From positions 682,001 through 746,000 of the forward strand of contig JACKLJ010000002.1 of NCBI GenBank assembly GCA_024235955.1: DNA of 64,000 bases. The letters are read 5' to 3'. Made by a program: the position numbers and the translations under genes. Below, piece by piece: positions 15,478 through 24,755 of this stretch. The stretch comes from Burkholderiaceae bacterium. Lineage in GTDB: Bacteria > Pseudomonadota > Gammaproteobacteria > Burkholderiales > Burkholderiaceae_C. The stretch's first letter is position 1. Each line of letters opens with the position of its first letter. Below the pieces are notes generated by a model. It was given only the letters and a program-made list of their open reading frames with translations. It made no database searches and was not told the DNA's origin.

Positions 15478-16709
15478 GAATCTCCGCCCGCGCCCAGCGC
15501 ATCGAACCGTTCTACGTGATGGAGATGGCCAAGTCGGCCAGCGCCATCGCGCGCGAGGCCGCACACTCCGACATGCCGATGATCTACCTGAACATCGGCG
15601 AACCGGATTTCACCGCCCCCCCGCTGGTGCAGGAAGCCGCCGAGCGCGCCATCCGCGACGGTAAGACGCAGTACACCCAGGCCACCGGCATGGACGCGCT
15701 GCGCGAGCGCATCAGCGGCTGGTACGCCCAGCGCTTCGGCCTCGACGTGCCGGCGCGCCGCATCGTCGTCACCGCCGGTGCCTCGGCCGCGCTGCAGCTG
15801 GTGTCGCTGGCGCTGCTGGAAGCCGGCGACGAGGTGCTGATGCCGGACCCCAGCTACCCCTGCAACCGCCAGTTCGTCGCCATGGCAGACGCGCGCGCCG
15901 TGCTGCTGCCCAGCGGCCCGGCCGAGCGCTTCCAGCTCAGCGCCGCGCAGGTGGAGCAGGCCTGGGGGGCGCACACGCGCGGCGTGCTGCTGGCCTCGCC
16001 CTCCAACCCCACCGGCACCTCCATCCACCCAGGCGAGCTGCGACACATCCACGAGGTGGTGCAGGGGCGTGGCGGCGTGACGCTGATCGACGAGATCTAC
16101 CTGGGCCTGAGCCACGAGGCCACCTACGGCCAGAGCGCGCTGGCGCTGGACGACCAGATCATCAGCATCAACAGCTTCTCCAAGTACTTCAACATGACCG
16201 GCTGGCGCCTGGGCTGGCTGGTGCTGCCGGAAGCGCTGGTGCCGGTGGTCGAGCAGATCGCCCAGCACCTGTTCATCTGCCCGAGCACGGTGTCGCAACA
16301 CGCGGCGCTGGCCTGCTTCGAAGCCGAGAGCCTGGCCGAGTACGAGCGCCGCCGCGCCGAGTTCAAGGCGCGGCGCGACTGGTTCGTGCCCCAGCTCGAG
16401 CGCATCGGCCTGCCGGTGCCCGTGATGCCCGACGGCGCCTTCTACGCCTGGGCCGACTGCACCGCCGCCTGCAACAAACTGTTTGCCGGTCGCTCCGAAT
16501 ACAATAGCGGCATGGGTCAAGCCAACCGTGACCAACCGCCGGGCAGCTGGGAATTCGCCTTCGAGCTGATGAAGCGCGCCCACCTGGCCGTGACGCCGGG
16601 GCGCGACTTCGGCCACGCCGACACTTCGCGCTACGTGCGCTTTTCCACCGCCAACTCGATGGTGCAGCTCAAAGCCGCGGTGGCCCGCCTGGAAGCCCTG
16701 CTCACTTGA
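15474..16709 (+). CDS. PLP-dependent class I/II aminotransferase
   Basis: Fold-type I aminotransferase of 411 residues. Visible are the substrate strand IYLNIGEPDFTAPP, the PLP-phosphate region TAGASAALQL, ASPSNPTGT, the Asp/Tyr pair in LIDEIYLGL, the PLP lysine in SFSKYFNMTGWRLGW and the carboxylate-binding Arg in YVRFSTA. Close in pattern to aspartate/alanine-type enzymes (AspC/AlaC group); the amino donor cannot be decided. A segment near residues 331-355 (NKLFAGRSEYNSGMG and following), in a usually short loop, looks inserted. Overlaps nusB by four bases; the thioesterase start abuts its stop. Confidence 0.9.
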   Translation: MRISARAQRIEPFYVMEMAKSASAIAREAAHSDMPMIYLNIGEPDFTAPPLVQEAAERAIRDGKTQYTQATGMDALRERISGWYAQRFGLDVPARRIVVTAGASAALQLVSLALLEAGDEVLMPDPSYPCNRQFVAMADARAVLLPSGPAERFQLSAAQVEQAWGAHTRGVLLASPSNPTGTSIHPGELRHIHEVVQGRGGVTLIDEIYLGLSHEATYGQSALALDDQIISINSFSKYFNMTGWRLGWLVLPEALVPVVEQIAQHLFICPSTVSQHAALACFEAESLAEYERRRAEFKARRDWFVPQLERIGLPVPVMPDGAFYAWADCTAACNKLFAGRSEYNSGMGQANRDQPPGSWEFAFELMKRAHLAVTPGRDFGHADTSRYVRFSTANSMVQLKAAVARLEALLT

Positions 16710-16732
16710 CCGTTGCGGACCACCGAACCCGA

Positions 16733-17146
16733 ATGACCACGTTCGAATTTCCGGTCCGCATCTACTGGGAAGACACCGATGCCGGCGGTATCGTGTTCTA
16801 CGCCAACTACCTCAAATTCTTCGAGCGCGCCCGCACCGAATGGCTGCGCTCCCTGGGCGTGAACCAGCAGGCACTACGTGAGCGCACCGGCGGGCTGTTC
16901 GTGGTCAGCGAGGCCAGCCTCAAATACCACCGGCCGGCGCGGCTGGACGATGAACTTGTCGTCACCGCCCGGCTCCAAGAAGCCGGTCGCGCCTCGCTGC
17001 TGCTGCGGCAGCAGGCGCACCTGGTCGGCCAGGCACCCGGTCAGGGGCTGTGCTGCGAAGGCAGTATCCGCATCGGCTGGGTCGACGCTGACCGCATGAG
17101 ACCGGCACGCATTCCAGAAGACATCGTCCAACGCCTATCCGCATGA
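16733..17146 (+). CDS. ybgC: Tol-Pal associated acyl-CoA thioesterase
   Basis: Hotdog-fold 4-hydroxybenzoyl-CoA-type thioesterase of 137 residues. The defining opening is present: RIYWEDTDAGGIVFYANYLKFFERARTEWL, with the catalytic Asp in EDTDAGG. YbgC opens the tol-pal operon in many proteobacteria and acts on short- or long-chain acyl-CoA/ACP linked to phospholipid handling at the inner membrane. The ATG at 16733 is favoured over TTG at 16706, which overlaps the preceding stop. Its stop overlaps the tolQ start (four bases), supporting one operon. Confidence 0.93.
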   Translation: MTTFEFPVRIYWEDTDAGGIVFYANYLKFFERARTEWLRSLGVNQQALRERTGGLFVVSEASLKYHRPARLDDELVVTARLQEAGRASLLLRQQAHLVGQAPGQGLCCEGSIRIGWVDADRMRPARIPEDIVQRLSA

Positions 17147-17856
17147 ACCAGGACCTTTCCATCTTCCAGCTCGTGCTGCACGCCAGCTTCGTGGTGCAGA
17201 TCGTGATGCTGCTGCTGCTCGTCGTCTCCATCGGAAGCTGGGCCGCCATCTTCCGCAAGCTGGGCGCCATCAAGCGCATGAAATCGCTGAACGAGGCCTT
17301 CGAGCGTGATTTCTGGTCTGGCACCAGCCTGAACGACCTGTACGCTTCCGCTGCGCAGAACGCCAGGACGGCCGGCCCCATGGAGCGCATTTTCGCCAGC
17401 GGCATGCGCGAGTACCAGAAACTGCGCGAGCGCCGCATCCAGGACCCGGCCACCCTGCTCGACGGCGCGCGCCGCGCCATGCGCGCCAGCTTCCAGCGCG
17501 AGATGGACGTGGCCGAATCCAACCTCTCGTTCCTGGCCTCGGTGGGCTCGGTCAGCCCTTACGTGGGCCTGTTCGGCACGGTGTGGGGCATCATGCACGC
17601 CTTCACCGGTCTGGCCAGCCTGCAGCAGGTGACGCTGGCCACGGTGGCGCCCGGCATCGCCGAAGCGCTGGTGGCCACCGCCCTGGGCCTGTTCGCCGCC
17701 ATCCCGGCGGTGGTGGCCTACAACCGCTTTGCCCGCGAGATCGACCGGCTGGCCAACCGGCAGGAGACCTTCATCGAGGAGTTCTCCAACATCCTCCAGC
17801 GCAACCTGGGGGTGCACCACTACCAGCCCCAGAGCGGCACGCCCACGGGGTATTGA
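17143..17856 (+). CDS. tolQ: Tol-Pal system proton channel subunit TolQ
   Basis: Inner-membrane protein of 237 residues that, with TolR, uses the proton gradient to energise TolA for outer-membrane constriction at division. Three transmembrane helices: about 12-38 (VVQIVMLLLLVVSIGSWAAIF), about 130-155 (ASVGSVSPYVGLFGTVWGIM) and about 170-195 (APGIAEALVATALGLFAAIPAVVAY), the standard ExbB/TolQ arrangement with the long cytoplasmic loop between helices 1 and 2. Coupled to ybgC by overlap. Unusually, 174 bases holding a repeat B copy separate it from tolR. Confidence 0.95.
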   Translation: MNQDLSIFQLVLHASFVVQIVMLLLLVVSIGSWAAIFRKLGAIKRMKSLNEAFERDFWSGTSLNDLYASAAQNARTAGPMERIFASGMREYQKLRERRIQDPATLLDGARRAMRASFQREMDVAESNLSFLASVGSVSPYVGLFGTVWGIMHAFTGLASLQQVTLATVAPGIAEALVATALGLFAAIPAVVAYNRFAREIDRLANRQETFIEEFSNILQRNLGVHHYQPQSGTPTGY

Positions 17857-17880
17857 TGAAGCATCCCCATGAGTCGCTTC

Positions 17881-17982
17881 GCGCCTTCCCCCTTCTCCGA
17901 CGGGAAGGGGGACGACGCCAGTGGCCGGGCGAAGCCCGCTCCACGGCGTCCGCCCGCAAGGCCTGCTCCGCGGCCACCGGAC
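17881..17982 (+). repeat. Repeat B, copy 3, inside the tol operon
   Basis: Hairpin CCCCCTT / AAGGGGG (about 17888-17911), then GTGGCCGG with loop GCGAAGC and CCGCTCCAC (17921-17944; stem imperfect in this copy), then GCCTGCTCCGCGGCC (17970 region). It fills nearly the whole 174-bp gap between tolQ and tolR. Confidence 0.85.
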
Positions 17983-18030
17983 AGGTGACGCTGTGCCTAT
18001 GCCACCGTACGCACCCGAAGGAGAACTGAG

Positions 18031-18441
<411 letters not shown>

Positions 18442-18452
18442 ACACCCCTCGC

Positions 18453-19514
18453 ATGAACGTCAGCATCGCCGAACGCAACGAGTTCGCTCCGCCGCCCCAG
18501 GGCGGCATACCGCGCGCGCTGAGCCTGGCGCTGCTGGCGCACCTGCTGCTGCTGCTGGCGCTGACCTGGGGCGTGAACTGGCGGCGCCTGTCGAACGACG
18601 AGGCGGTGGAGGCCGAGCTCTGGTCGGCCGTGCCCCAGCGCGCGGCGGCCCGCGCTGCCGCGCCTCCGCAGCCCGTGCCCCAGATCAAGGCCGCGCCCGA
18701 ACCCAAGCCTGCGCCACCACCACCACCCGAGCCGCCCAAACCCGTGGTCAAGGCCGCGCCGCCCGCCCCGACGCCGGACGAGCGCGAGGCCGAGATCGCG
18801 CTGGCGCAGAAGAAGAAGGCCGAAGCCGAGAAGAAAGCCGCTGAGCAGAAGCGCAAGGAAGAAGCCAGGCGCCGCGAGGAAGAGCGCCAGGACGCCGCTG
18901 AGGAAGCCCGCCGCAAGCAGGAGGCCGACAAGAAGGAAAAGGCCGCGGCAGAGAAACGCAAGCAGGAAGCGGCCGACAAGAAAGCCGCTGAAGAAGCGAA
19001 GCGAAAGGAAGAAGCCGCCAAGAAGGAGAAGGCCGAAGCGGACAAGAAGGCCAAGGCCGAGGCCGACCGCAAGGCCGCGGAGGCAAAGAAAGCCGAAGCC
19101 GACAAGAAGGCGTCGGATGCCCGCCAGAAAGCCGAACTGGCTCGTCTACAAAAGCTGGCTGGCAGTGATGGCGGCGCAGCGACCGGGGCGGCAACCGGTA
19201 GCGGTCAAGGCAAAGGCGGCGGCAACGCCGAACGCGATTCAGGACCATCGGCCGGCTACGGCGCCAAGCTTGCCGCGAAAGTACGACCCAACATTGTTTA
19301 TCCGGACGACATCAGTGGCAACGCTGCCGCTGAGGTGGAAGTTCGAACTGGGCCTGGTGGAACGATTTTGAGTCGCCGCCTGACCAAATCGAGCGGAGTC
19401 AAGTCATGGGACGAAGCGGTGCTCAGAGCCATCGACAAGACCGGAAAACTCCCTCCTGATGTGGATGGGCGCGTCCCGTCCGTCATTCCCTTTGTCTTCC
19501 GTCCAAGAGATTAA
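18453..19514 (+). CDS. tolA: Cell envelope integrity protein TolA
   Basis: Bridges TolQR in the inner membrane to Pal/TolB at the outer membrane. 353 residues: a transmembrane helix near 25-47 (LSLALLAHLLLLLALTWGV), a Pro-rich stretch, a very long Ala/Lys/Glu helical region (about 105-235, repeats of EKKAAEQKRKEEA and AEAKKAEADKK) that spans the periplasm, a Gly-rich linker, and a globular C-terminal TonB/TolA domain (about 270-353, VRPNIVYPDDISGNAAAEVEVRTGPGGTI). 11 bases after tolR. tolB and pal do not follow. Confidence 0.92.
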   Translation: MNVSIAERNEFAPPPQGGIPRALSLALLAHLLLLLALTWGVNWRRLSNDEAVEAELWSAVPQRAAARAAAPPQPVPQIKAAPEPKPAPPPPPEPPKPVVKAAPPAPTPDEREAEIALAQKKKAEAEKKAAEQKRKEEARRREEERQDAAEEARRKQEADKKEKAAAEKRKQEAADKKAAEEAKRKEEAAKKEKAEADKKAKAEADRKAAEAKKAEADKKASDARQKAELARLQKLAGSDGGAATGAATGSGQGKGGGNAERDSGPSAGYGAKLAAKVRPNIVYPDDISGNAAAEVEVRTGPGGTILSRRLTKSSGVKSWDEAVLRAIDKTGKLPPDVDGRVPSVIPFVFRPRD

Positions 19515-19618
19515 CGGCTCGGCACCGACGCCGATGATCCTGGAGTTCCGCCCGCGCGACCGGTGAGCTGGGGCTCTCCCGAGGGCGCTGGCGTGTACGG
19601 GCGCCCCATTCGGTCGCT

Positions 19619-19682
19619 CATCATTTGATAGCTGCCTGCGCCCGCCACGCCTGGGCAGAAGACCCAAAAGACCTAAAAAATG
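19619..19682 (+). repeat. Repeat A, copy 8
   Basis: GATAGCTGCCTGCGCCCGCC, spacer, CTGGGCAGAAGACC; in the 214-bp convergent gap between tolA and dnaE. No classical terminator is seen in this gap, so the repeat hairpin may help end transcripts. Confidence 0.85.
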
Positions 19683-19728
19683 CTGGCGATATAGGACGAC
19701 CCCAGCCGATCAGCCCGCAGCATCGCGC

Positions 19729-22700
19729 CTACTCGTAGACCACCGCCGCCCGGCCTTCGTCGGCCTGCGCCATCCAGCTGGCCAGGGCGGCATCGCTGGG
19801 GAAAAACTGGGCCGCCTCGCCCAGCTGCAGTTGTGCCATCACGCCGCTGGCGCCACCCGGCGCGGGTGCGCGGCGCTCAAGCACCAGCCGCACCGGCAGG
19901 CCGCGCAGCAGCTCGCCGTGCTCGGTGCTTTCCACCTTGGGCGGAAACTCGGTGAGCAGGCGCCGCACGTCCGGCGCTTTGCCGTTGACCGCCACGCGCA
20001 GGAACTTGCCGAAGCGGCAGCGCGCCGCAGGCAGGTCCCAGATCTGTGTGAGCGTCACCTGCACGCCGCCGGAGAAGCGGTCGGGCTGCACGCGGCCGAG
20101 CGCGATGATCAGCTCGTCGTCCTTCAGCACGTTGCGGTGCTGGTTGAGCAGCGCTTCTTCGGCGCGCGCCTCGATCACGCCGGATTTGTCGTCCAGCCGG
20201 AACAGCGCCAGCTTGCCGCGCTGGCCGTTGATCACGCGCAGGTCGCTTACGATGCCGGCCAGCAGCTGCGGCTCGCGGCTTTCGCCCAGTTCGGTGATGC
20301 CGCGGCGCACAAACTGCCGCACCTCGCGCTCGACCTCGTCGAACAGGTGGCCCGAGAGGTAGAAGCCGACCGCCGTCTTCTCCAGCGACAGACGCTCCTT
20401 CACGCCCCAGGGCGTGACCTGCGGCAGGCCCGGCTCCTGGCTGCTGCTGCCGTGGCCGTCTTCCACAAGGTCGAACAGGCCACCCTGGTTGGCGTTGGCG
20501 GCGTTGGCGGCGGCATATTCGAAAGCCATGTCGAGCGCGGCCGCCAGCGCTGCGCGGTTGAGGTGCAGCGCGTCGAACGCGCCGGCGCGGATCAGTGCTT
20601 CCACCGTGCGCTTGTTGACGCGCGTGCGGTCCACGCGGTTGCAGAAGTCGAACAGGCTGCTGAAGGGGCCGGTCTGGTCGCCCGCCGGGCCCTCGCCCCG
20701 CCCTTCGCGCGCGGCGACGATGGCCTCGATGGCCTGCTGGCCGGTGCCCTTGATGGCGCCCAGGCCGTAGCGGATCAGCGTGTCGCTCACCGGCTCGAAG
20801 CGGTAGCCGCCGCGGTTCACGTCGGGCGGCTCGAAGCTCATGCCCTCGCGCAGCGCGTCTTCGTACAACACCTTCAGCTTGTCGGTGTTGTCCATTTCCA
20901 CCGTCATGTTGGCGCAGTAGAACTCGGCGGTGTAGTGCACCTTGAGCCAGGCCGTGTGGTAGGCCAGCAGCGAGTAGGCGGCGGCGTGGCTCTTGTTGAA
21001 GCCGTAGCCGGCGAACTTCTCCATCAAGTCGAAAATCTCGTCGGCCTTGCCTTCGCCGATGCCATTCCTGGCCGCGCCTTCGCGGAAGATGGCGCGGTGC
21101 TTGGCCATCTCTTCAGCCTTCTTCTTGCCCATGGCACGGCGCAGCAGGTCGGCACCGCCCAGGCTGTAGCCGCCCAGGATCTGCGCGGTCTGCATCACCT
21201 GCTCCTGGTAGACCATGATGCCGTAGGTCTCGGAGAGCATGTCGGCCACCAGCGGGTGCGGGTACTCCACCGGCTCGCGCCCGTGCTTGCGGGCGACGAA
21301 GCTGGGGATCAGGTCCATCGGGCCCGGGCGGTACAAGGCGTTCAGGGCAATCAGGTCTTCCAGCCGCGTGGGCCGGGCGTCGCGCAGCATGCCCTGCATG
21401 CCGCGGCTTTCAAACTGGAACACGGCTTCGGTGCGCCCGTCCTGGAACAGCCTGTAGGTGGCCGCATCGCCCAGCGGGATGTTCTCGAACGCGAACTGCT
21501 CCTGCCCCGGATGGCGCCGCACGATCAGCTCCTTGGCGATCTCCAGGATGGTGAGCGTGGCCAGGCCCAGAAAGTCGAACTTGACCAGGCCGACGGCCTC
21601 CACGTCGTCCTTGTCGTATTGGCTCACGGCCGACTCGCTGCCCGGCTGCTGGTACAGCGGGCAGAAATCGGTCAGCTTGCCCGGGGCGATCAGCACGCCG
21701 CCGGCGTGCATGCCGACGTTGCGCGTCATGCCTTCGAGCTGCTGCGCCATCTCCACCAGCGTGCGAACCTCTTCCTCCTTCTCGATGCGCTCGCGCAGCA
21801 GCGGTTCGGCGGCGATGGCGTATTTCTCGCGCTCGCTTTCCGACAGCCCGGACGGCGGGTACTGCAGCGTGACCGGCTTACCCGGCTTGTTGGGCACGAG
21901 CTTGCTGATGCCGTCGCAGAAGGTGTAGCTCATGTCCATCACGCGGCCCACGTCGCGGATCGCGGCGCGCGCGGCCATGGTGCCGAAGGTGGCGATCTGG
22001 CTCACCGCGTTCTTGCCGTACTTGCTCTTGACGTACTCGATGACGCGGTCGCGGTTGGCCTGGCAGAAGTCGATGTCGAAGTCGGGCATCGACACGCGCT
22101 CCGGGTTCAGGAAGCGCTCGAACAGCAGCTTGTACTGCAGCGGATCCAGATCGGTGATCTTGAGTGCATAGGCGACCAAGGAACCGGCTCCAGAGCCCCG
22201 GCCCGGCCCCACCGGGCAGCCGTTGTTCTTGGCCCAGTTGATGAAGTCGCCCACGATCAGAAAGTAGCCCGGGAAGCCCATCTTCAGGATAGTGTCGATC
22301 TCGAACTCCAACCGCTCCAGATAGCGCGGCCGTTGCTCGTCGCGCACCGATACGTCCGGGTAGAGGTGCTCCAGCCGCTCTTCGAGCCCCTGCAGCGAGG
22401 CTTCGCGGAAGTAGGTTTCGATCGTGTGCCCCTCGGGCACCGGGAAGTCCGGCAGGCGCGGCTGACCCAGCGTGAGGCTGAGGTTGCAGCGGCGGCCGAT
22501 CTCCACGCTGTTGGCCAGCGCAGAAGGCAGGTCGGCGAACAGCGCCTGCATCTCGGCACTGGACTTGAAGTACTGGTCGGGCGTGAAGCGGCGCGGGCGA
22601 CGCGGGTTGCCCAGGATCTCGCCTTCGGCGATGCACACGCGCGCCTCGTGCGCCTCGAAATCCTCCGGTTGCACGAACTGCACGGGGTGCGTGGCCACGA

Positions 22701-23277
22701 CCGGCAGCTTCATCCGGGCGGCCAGTTGCACCGCGGCGGCCACGTGGCGCTCATCGTCCGGTCGCCCGGCGCGTTGCAGTTCCAGGTAGAAGCGGTGCGG
22801 GAAGGCGCTGGCCAATTGAAGCGCCACCTCGGCAGCGCGCGCGTCATCGCCAGCCAGGAGATACTGCCCGACAGGCCCCGCAGCAGCGCCGGACAACAGG
22901 ATCAGGCCGCTGGCCAGCTCGGCCAGCCAGTCCCACTCGGCCACCGCTTGCGCCTTGGTCACGCCCTGCGTCCAGGCGCGCGCCAGCAGTTCGCAGAGGT
23001 TCAGGTAGCCCTGCTCGTTCTGCGCCAGCAGCAGCACGCGCGAAACGGTGGCCGGATCGGCCGCCAGCCCGCGCAGCGCCACCTCCGCGCCCAGGATGGG
23101 CTTGACGCCCTTGCCCCGAGCAGCCTTGTAGAACTTGACGGCGCCAAAGAGGTTCGCGATGTCGGTGATGGCCAGGGCCGGTTGCCCGTCGGCGGCAGCT
23201 GAGGCCACGGCATCGTCGATGCGGGCGGTACCGTCCACCACTGAAAATTCCGTGTGCAGGCGAAGGTGAATGAACAT
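19729..23277 (-). CDS. dnaE: DNA polymerase III subunit alpha
   Basis: Replicative polymerase, 1182 residues, the usual size for DnaE1. Domains in order: PHP (about 1-270, FIHLRLHTEFSVVDG, ALAITDIANLFGAVKFYKAA), palm/fingers (about 330-850) with catalytic aspartates in PDFDIDFCQANRDRVIEYV and VKFDFLGLATLTIL, thumb and finger motifs (GYGFNKSHAAAYSLLAYHTAWLK), a beta-clamp region with helix-hairpin-helix (about 870-960) and an OB domain (about 1000-1090, QLLAGIVSDLRVINGQRGKLALF). Monocistronic; divergent from the GTPase/roadblock set, with a 246-bp gap between starts. Confidence 0.97.
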   Translation of the reverse strand: MFIHLRLHTEFSVVDGTARIDDAVASAAADGQPALAITDIANLFGAVKFYKAARGKGVKPILGAEVALRGLAADPATVSRVLLLAQNEQGYLNLCELLARAWTQGVTKAQAVAEWDWLAELASGLILLSGAAAGPVGQYLLAGDDARAAEVALQLASAFPHRFYLELQRAGRPDDERHVAAAVQLAARMKLPVVATHPVQFVQPEDFEAHEARVCIAEGEILGNPRRPRRFTPDQYFKSSAEMQALFADLPSALANSVEIGRRCNLSLTLGQPRLPDFPVPEGHTIETYFREASLQGLEERLEHLYPDVSVRDEQRPRYLERLEFEIDTILKMGFPGYFLIVGDFINWAKNNGCPVGPGRGSGAGSLVAYALKITDLDPLQYKLLFERFLNPERVSMPDFDIDFCQANRDRVIEYVKSKYGKNAVSQIATFGTMAARAAIRDVGRVMDMSYTFCDGISKLVPNKPGKPVTLQYPPSGLSESEREKYAIAAEPLLRERIEKEEEVRTLVEMAQQLEGMTRNVGMHAGGVLIAPGKLTDFCPLYQQPGSESAVSQYDKDDVEAVGLVKFDFLGLATLTILEIAKELIVRRHPGQEQFAFENIPLGDAATYRLFQDGRTEAVFQFESRGMQGMLRDARPTRLEDLIALNALYRPGPMDLIPSFVARKHGREPVEYPHPLVADMLSETYGIMVYQEQVMQTAQILGGYSLGGADLLRRAMGKKKAEEMAKHRAIFREGAARNGIGEGKADEIFDLMEKFAGYGFNKSHAAAYSLLAYHTAWLKVHYTAEFYCANMTVEMDNTDKLKVLYEDALREGMSFEPPDVNRGGYRFEPVSDTLIRYGLGAIKGTGQQAIEAIVAAREGRGEGPAGDQTGPFSSLFDFCNRVDRTRVNKRTVEALIRAGAFDALHLNRAALAAALDMAFEYAAANAANANQGGLFDLVEDGHGSSSQEPGLPQVTPWGVKERLSLEKTAVGFYLSGHLFDEVEREVRQFVRRGITELGESREPQLLAGIVSDLRVINGQRGKLALFRLDDKSGVIEARAEEALLNQHRNVLKDDELIIALGRVQPDRFSGGVQVTLTQIWDLPAARCRFGKFLRVAVNGKAPDVRRLLTEFPPKVESTEHGELLRGLPVRLVLERRAPAPGGASGVMAQLQLGEAAQFFPSDAALASWMAQADEGRAAVVYE

Positions 23278-23412
23278 CTTTGGTGGACGCCGTTGTCTTC
23301 ACACCCATGGCGGGACGACAGCGAGCGTGAATTAGTTGGAGGTGTGATCCGGGCTGCCGGCGCTTGCCGCCGCCTCCCGCGAAATAGTGCGCAGAACCGG
23401 CGACCCGGTCTG

Positions 23413-23440
23413 TTGCGCAACGTAATCCCAAAAATATACT
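23413..23440 (+). promoter_or_regulatory. Candidate sigma-70 promoter for the GTPase/roadblock set
   Basis: TTGCGC and TATACT spaced 16 bases, about 85 bases upstream of the first gene. The local sequence is AT-richer than the surroundings. The dnaE start is on the other strand 136 bases away. Confidence 0.5.
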
Positions 23441-23523
23441 CGCTTCGCAATCCTTCGACGACCCATGGCCGCGCAGAGCGCGCGGCAGTGGATCCCTGAA
23501 ACTTATCCGCCCATTGACGAAAG

Positions 23524-24201
23524 ATGTCCACACTGAGACTTGGCGCGTACAACCTCCCCGCAGCGGAAGTGGTGCTGGTTCAGACCCTGTTCCGCCTGTT
23601 CGCGCATGGTGACGCGTTCCGCTGGACCTTCGTCACCGCCCCACCCTACGACGCCCTGCTCGTGGATGGCACCCGGCCCGAAGGCATGAAAGCCGAGGTG
23701 GACCGCATGGCGCGTGCTGTGCTGCGCCTGGTGCGCTTGAACGGCGGCGATGCACAAAACACGCTCGAGCGCCCGATCCGTGCCGACCGGCTGCAGGAAT
23801 GGCTCAAGCAGATCGAACACGATCTGTTGACCACGCTGCAAGTGGCGTCCGGTCAGGATGACCAGCCGGAGCCCCCAGTGGCATCAAGCCCGGTGCGCTT
23901 CAAGCTGCGGCGCTGGCCGCCCGCCACGCTGCTGCGTGGCGACCCTCACCGCATCCGCATGGCAACCATGCTGTCGCGTCGCGCACTGAACGCGGCCGAA
24001 CTCGCCACCATCAGCCAACAGCCGGCGGAAGCCTGTCAGGCCTTCCTGATGACGCTGCAGACCACAGGGCTGGTTGACGTGCGTGGCGAAGCCCCGCCGC
24101 GGCCAGCGCCATCGGCCGACCAGCCCGCCAAGGCTGCGCCTGCAAAGCCGGCCTTCGCGCGCAGCCTGATCAGCGGCATCCGCAAGCGCCTGGGCCTGTG
24201 A
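23524..24201 (+). CDS. Unknown protein heading the GTPase/roadblock set
   Basis: Protein of 225 residues, no signal peptide or membrane helix. The first 110 residues (STLRLGAYNLPAAEVVLVQTLFRLF, RWTFVTAPPYDALLVDGTRPEG) form an alpha/beta domain of a kind I cannot name, with ALLVDG suggesting a strand ending in Asp. The region 125-190 (FKLRRWPPATLLRGDPHRIRMATMLSRRALNAAELATISQQP) looks like a winged helix. The C-terminal tail is Pro/Ala/Lys-rich and ends in a basic segment. The next gene, the small GTPase, starts 16 bases later, so this is probably a partner or regulator of the GTPase. Function not assigned. Confidence 0.7.
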   Translation: MSTLRLGAYNLPAAEVVLVQTLFRLFAHGDAFRWTFVTAPPYDALLVDGTRPEGMKAEVDRMARAVLRLVRLNGGDAQNTLERPIRADRLQEWLKQIEHDLLTTLQVASGQDDQPEPPVASSPVRFKLRRWPPATLLRGDPHRIRMATMLSRRALNAAELATISQQPAEACQAFLMTLQTTGLVDVRGEAPPRPAPSADQPAKAAPAKPAFARSLISGIRKRLGL

Positions 24202-24217
24202 GCGCCGGAGACCAACG

Positions 24218-24754
24218 ATGAACGAATACAAGATCCTGTTCACCGGCACCATGGGCGCGGGCAAGACCACGGCCATCGGCTCCGTGAGCGAAACGCCGCC
24301 CATCGTCACCGACGTGGTCAACAACGACAGCTCGCACAGCAAGGCACGTACCACGGTCGGCCTCGACTTCGGGCAGTTCACGCTGGAAAGCGGCGATCGC
24401 GTGCGCCTGTTCGGCACGCCGGGCCAGTCGCGCTTCGATTTCCTCTGGAAGATCCTGTCGAAGAATGCGCTGGGCATGATCATCCTGACCGACAACTCGC
24501 GGCCTGACCCGCTGGCCGACCTGCGCGTTTACCTCGATGGCTTTGCCGACGACCTGGACATCATGCCCTGCGCGATCGGCATCGGCCGCCTGGGGGATCA
24601 CCCCTCGCCCACGATGGACGACTACATCGAGGAACTCGCCCGGCACGACCGTGTGCTGCCGGTGCTGGAAGTGGACGTGCGCAAGCGCGACGACGTGATC
24701 ATGTTGATCGATACCCTGCTGGCCCAACTGGAAGCCGGCATGTTTGGAGAATGA
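24218..24754 (+). CDS. Small Ras-like GTPase of the MglA/COG2229 type
   Basis: Protein of 178 residues, one G domain and nothing else. The P-loop G10-TMGAGK-T17 is intact. The switch-I Thr lies in KARTTVGLDFG (42-52), and the switch-II segment is LFGTPGQSRFDFLW (64-77), where the usual DxxG Asp is replaced (G66-T-P-G69-Q70), a form I associate with this bacterial family. The guanine-specificity NKxD is not visible; the matching strand ends AIGIGRLGD (about 118-126). Bacterial GTPases of this type work with roadblock/LC7 proteins, as MglA does with MglB in polarity switching. Three roadblock-like genes follow, the first after one base. Confidence 0.88.
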   Translation: MNEYKILFTGTMGAGKTTAIGSVSETPPIVTDVVNNDSSHSKARTTVGLDFGQFTLESGDRVRLFGTPGQSRFDFLWKILSKNALGMIILTDNSRPDPLADLRVYLDGFADDLDIMPCAIGIGRLGDHPSPTMDDYIEELARHDRVLPVLEVDVRKRDDVIMLIDTLLAQLEAGMFGE

Positions 24755-24755
24755 A

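Noticed and set aside
19831..23202. A 1123-codon open frame on the plus strand opposite dnaE
   Set aside because: It is a shadow of dnaE caused by high GC; its composition (many His, Gln, Val, Arg) has no domain, and dnaE is unambiguous.
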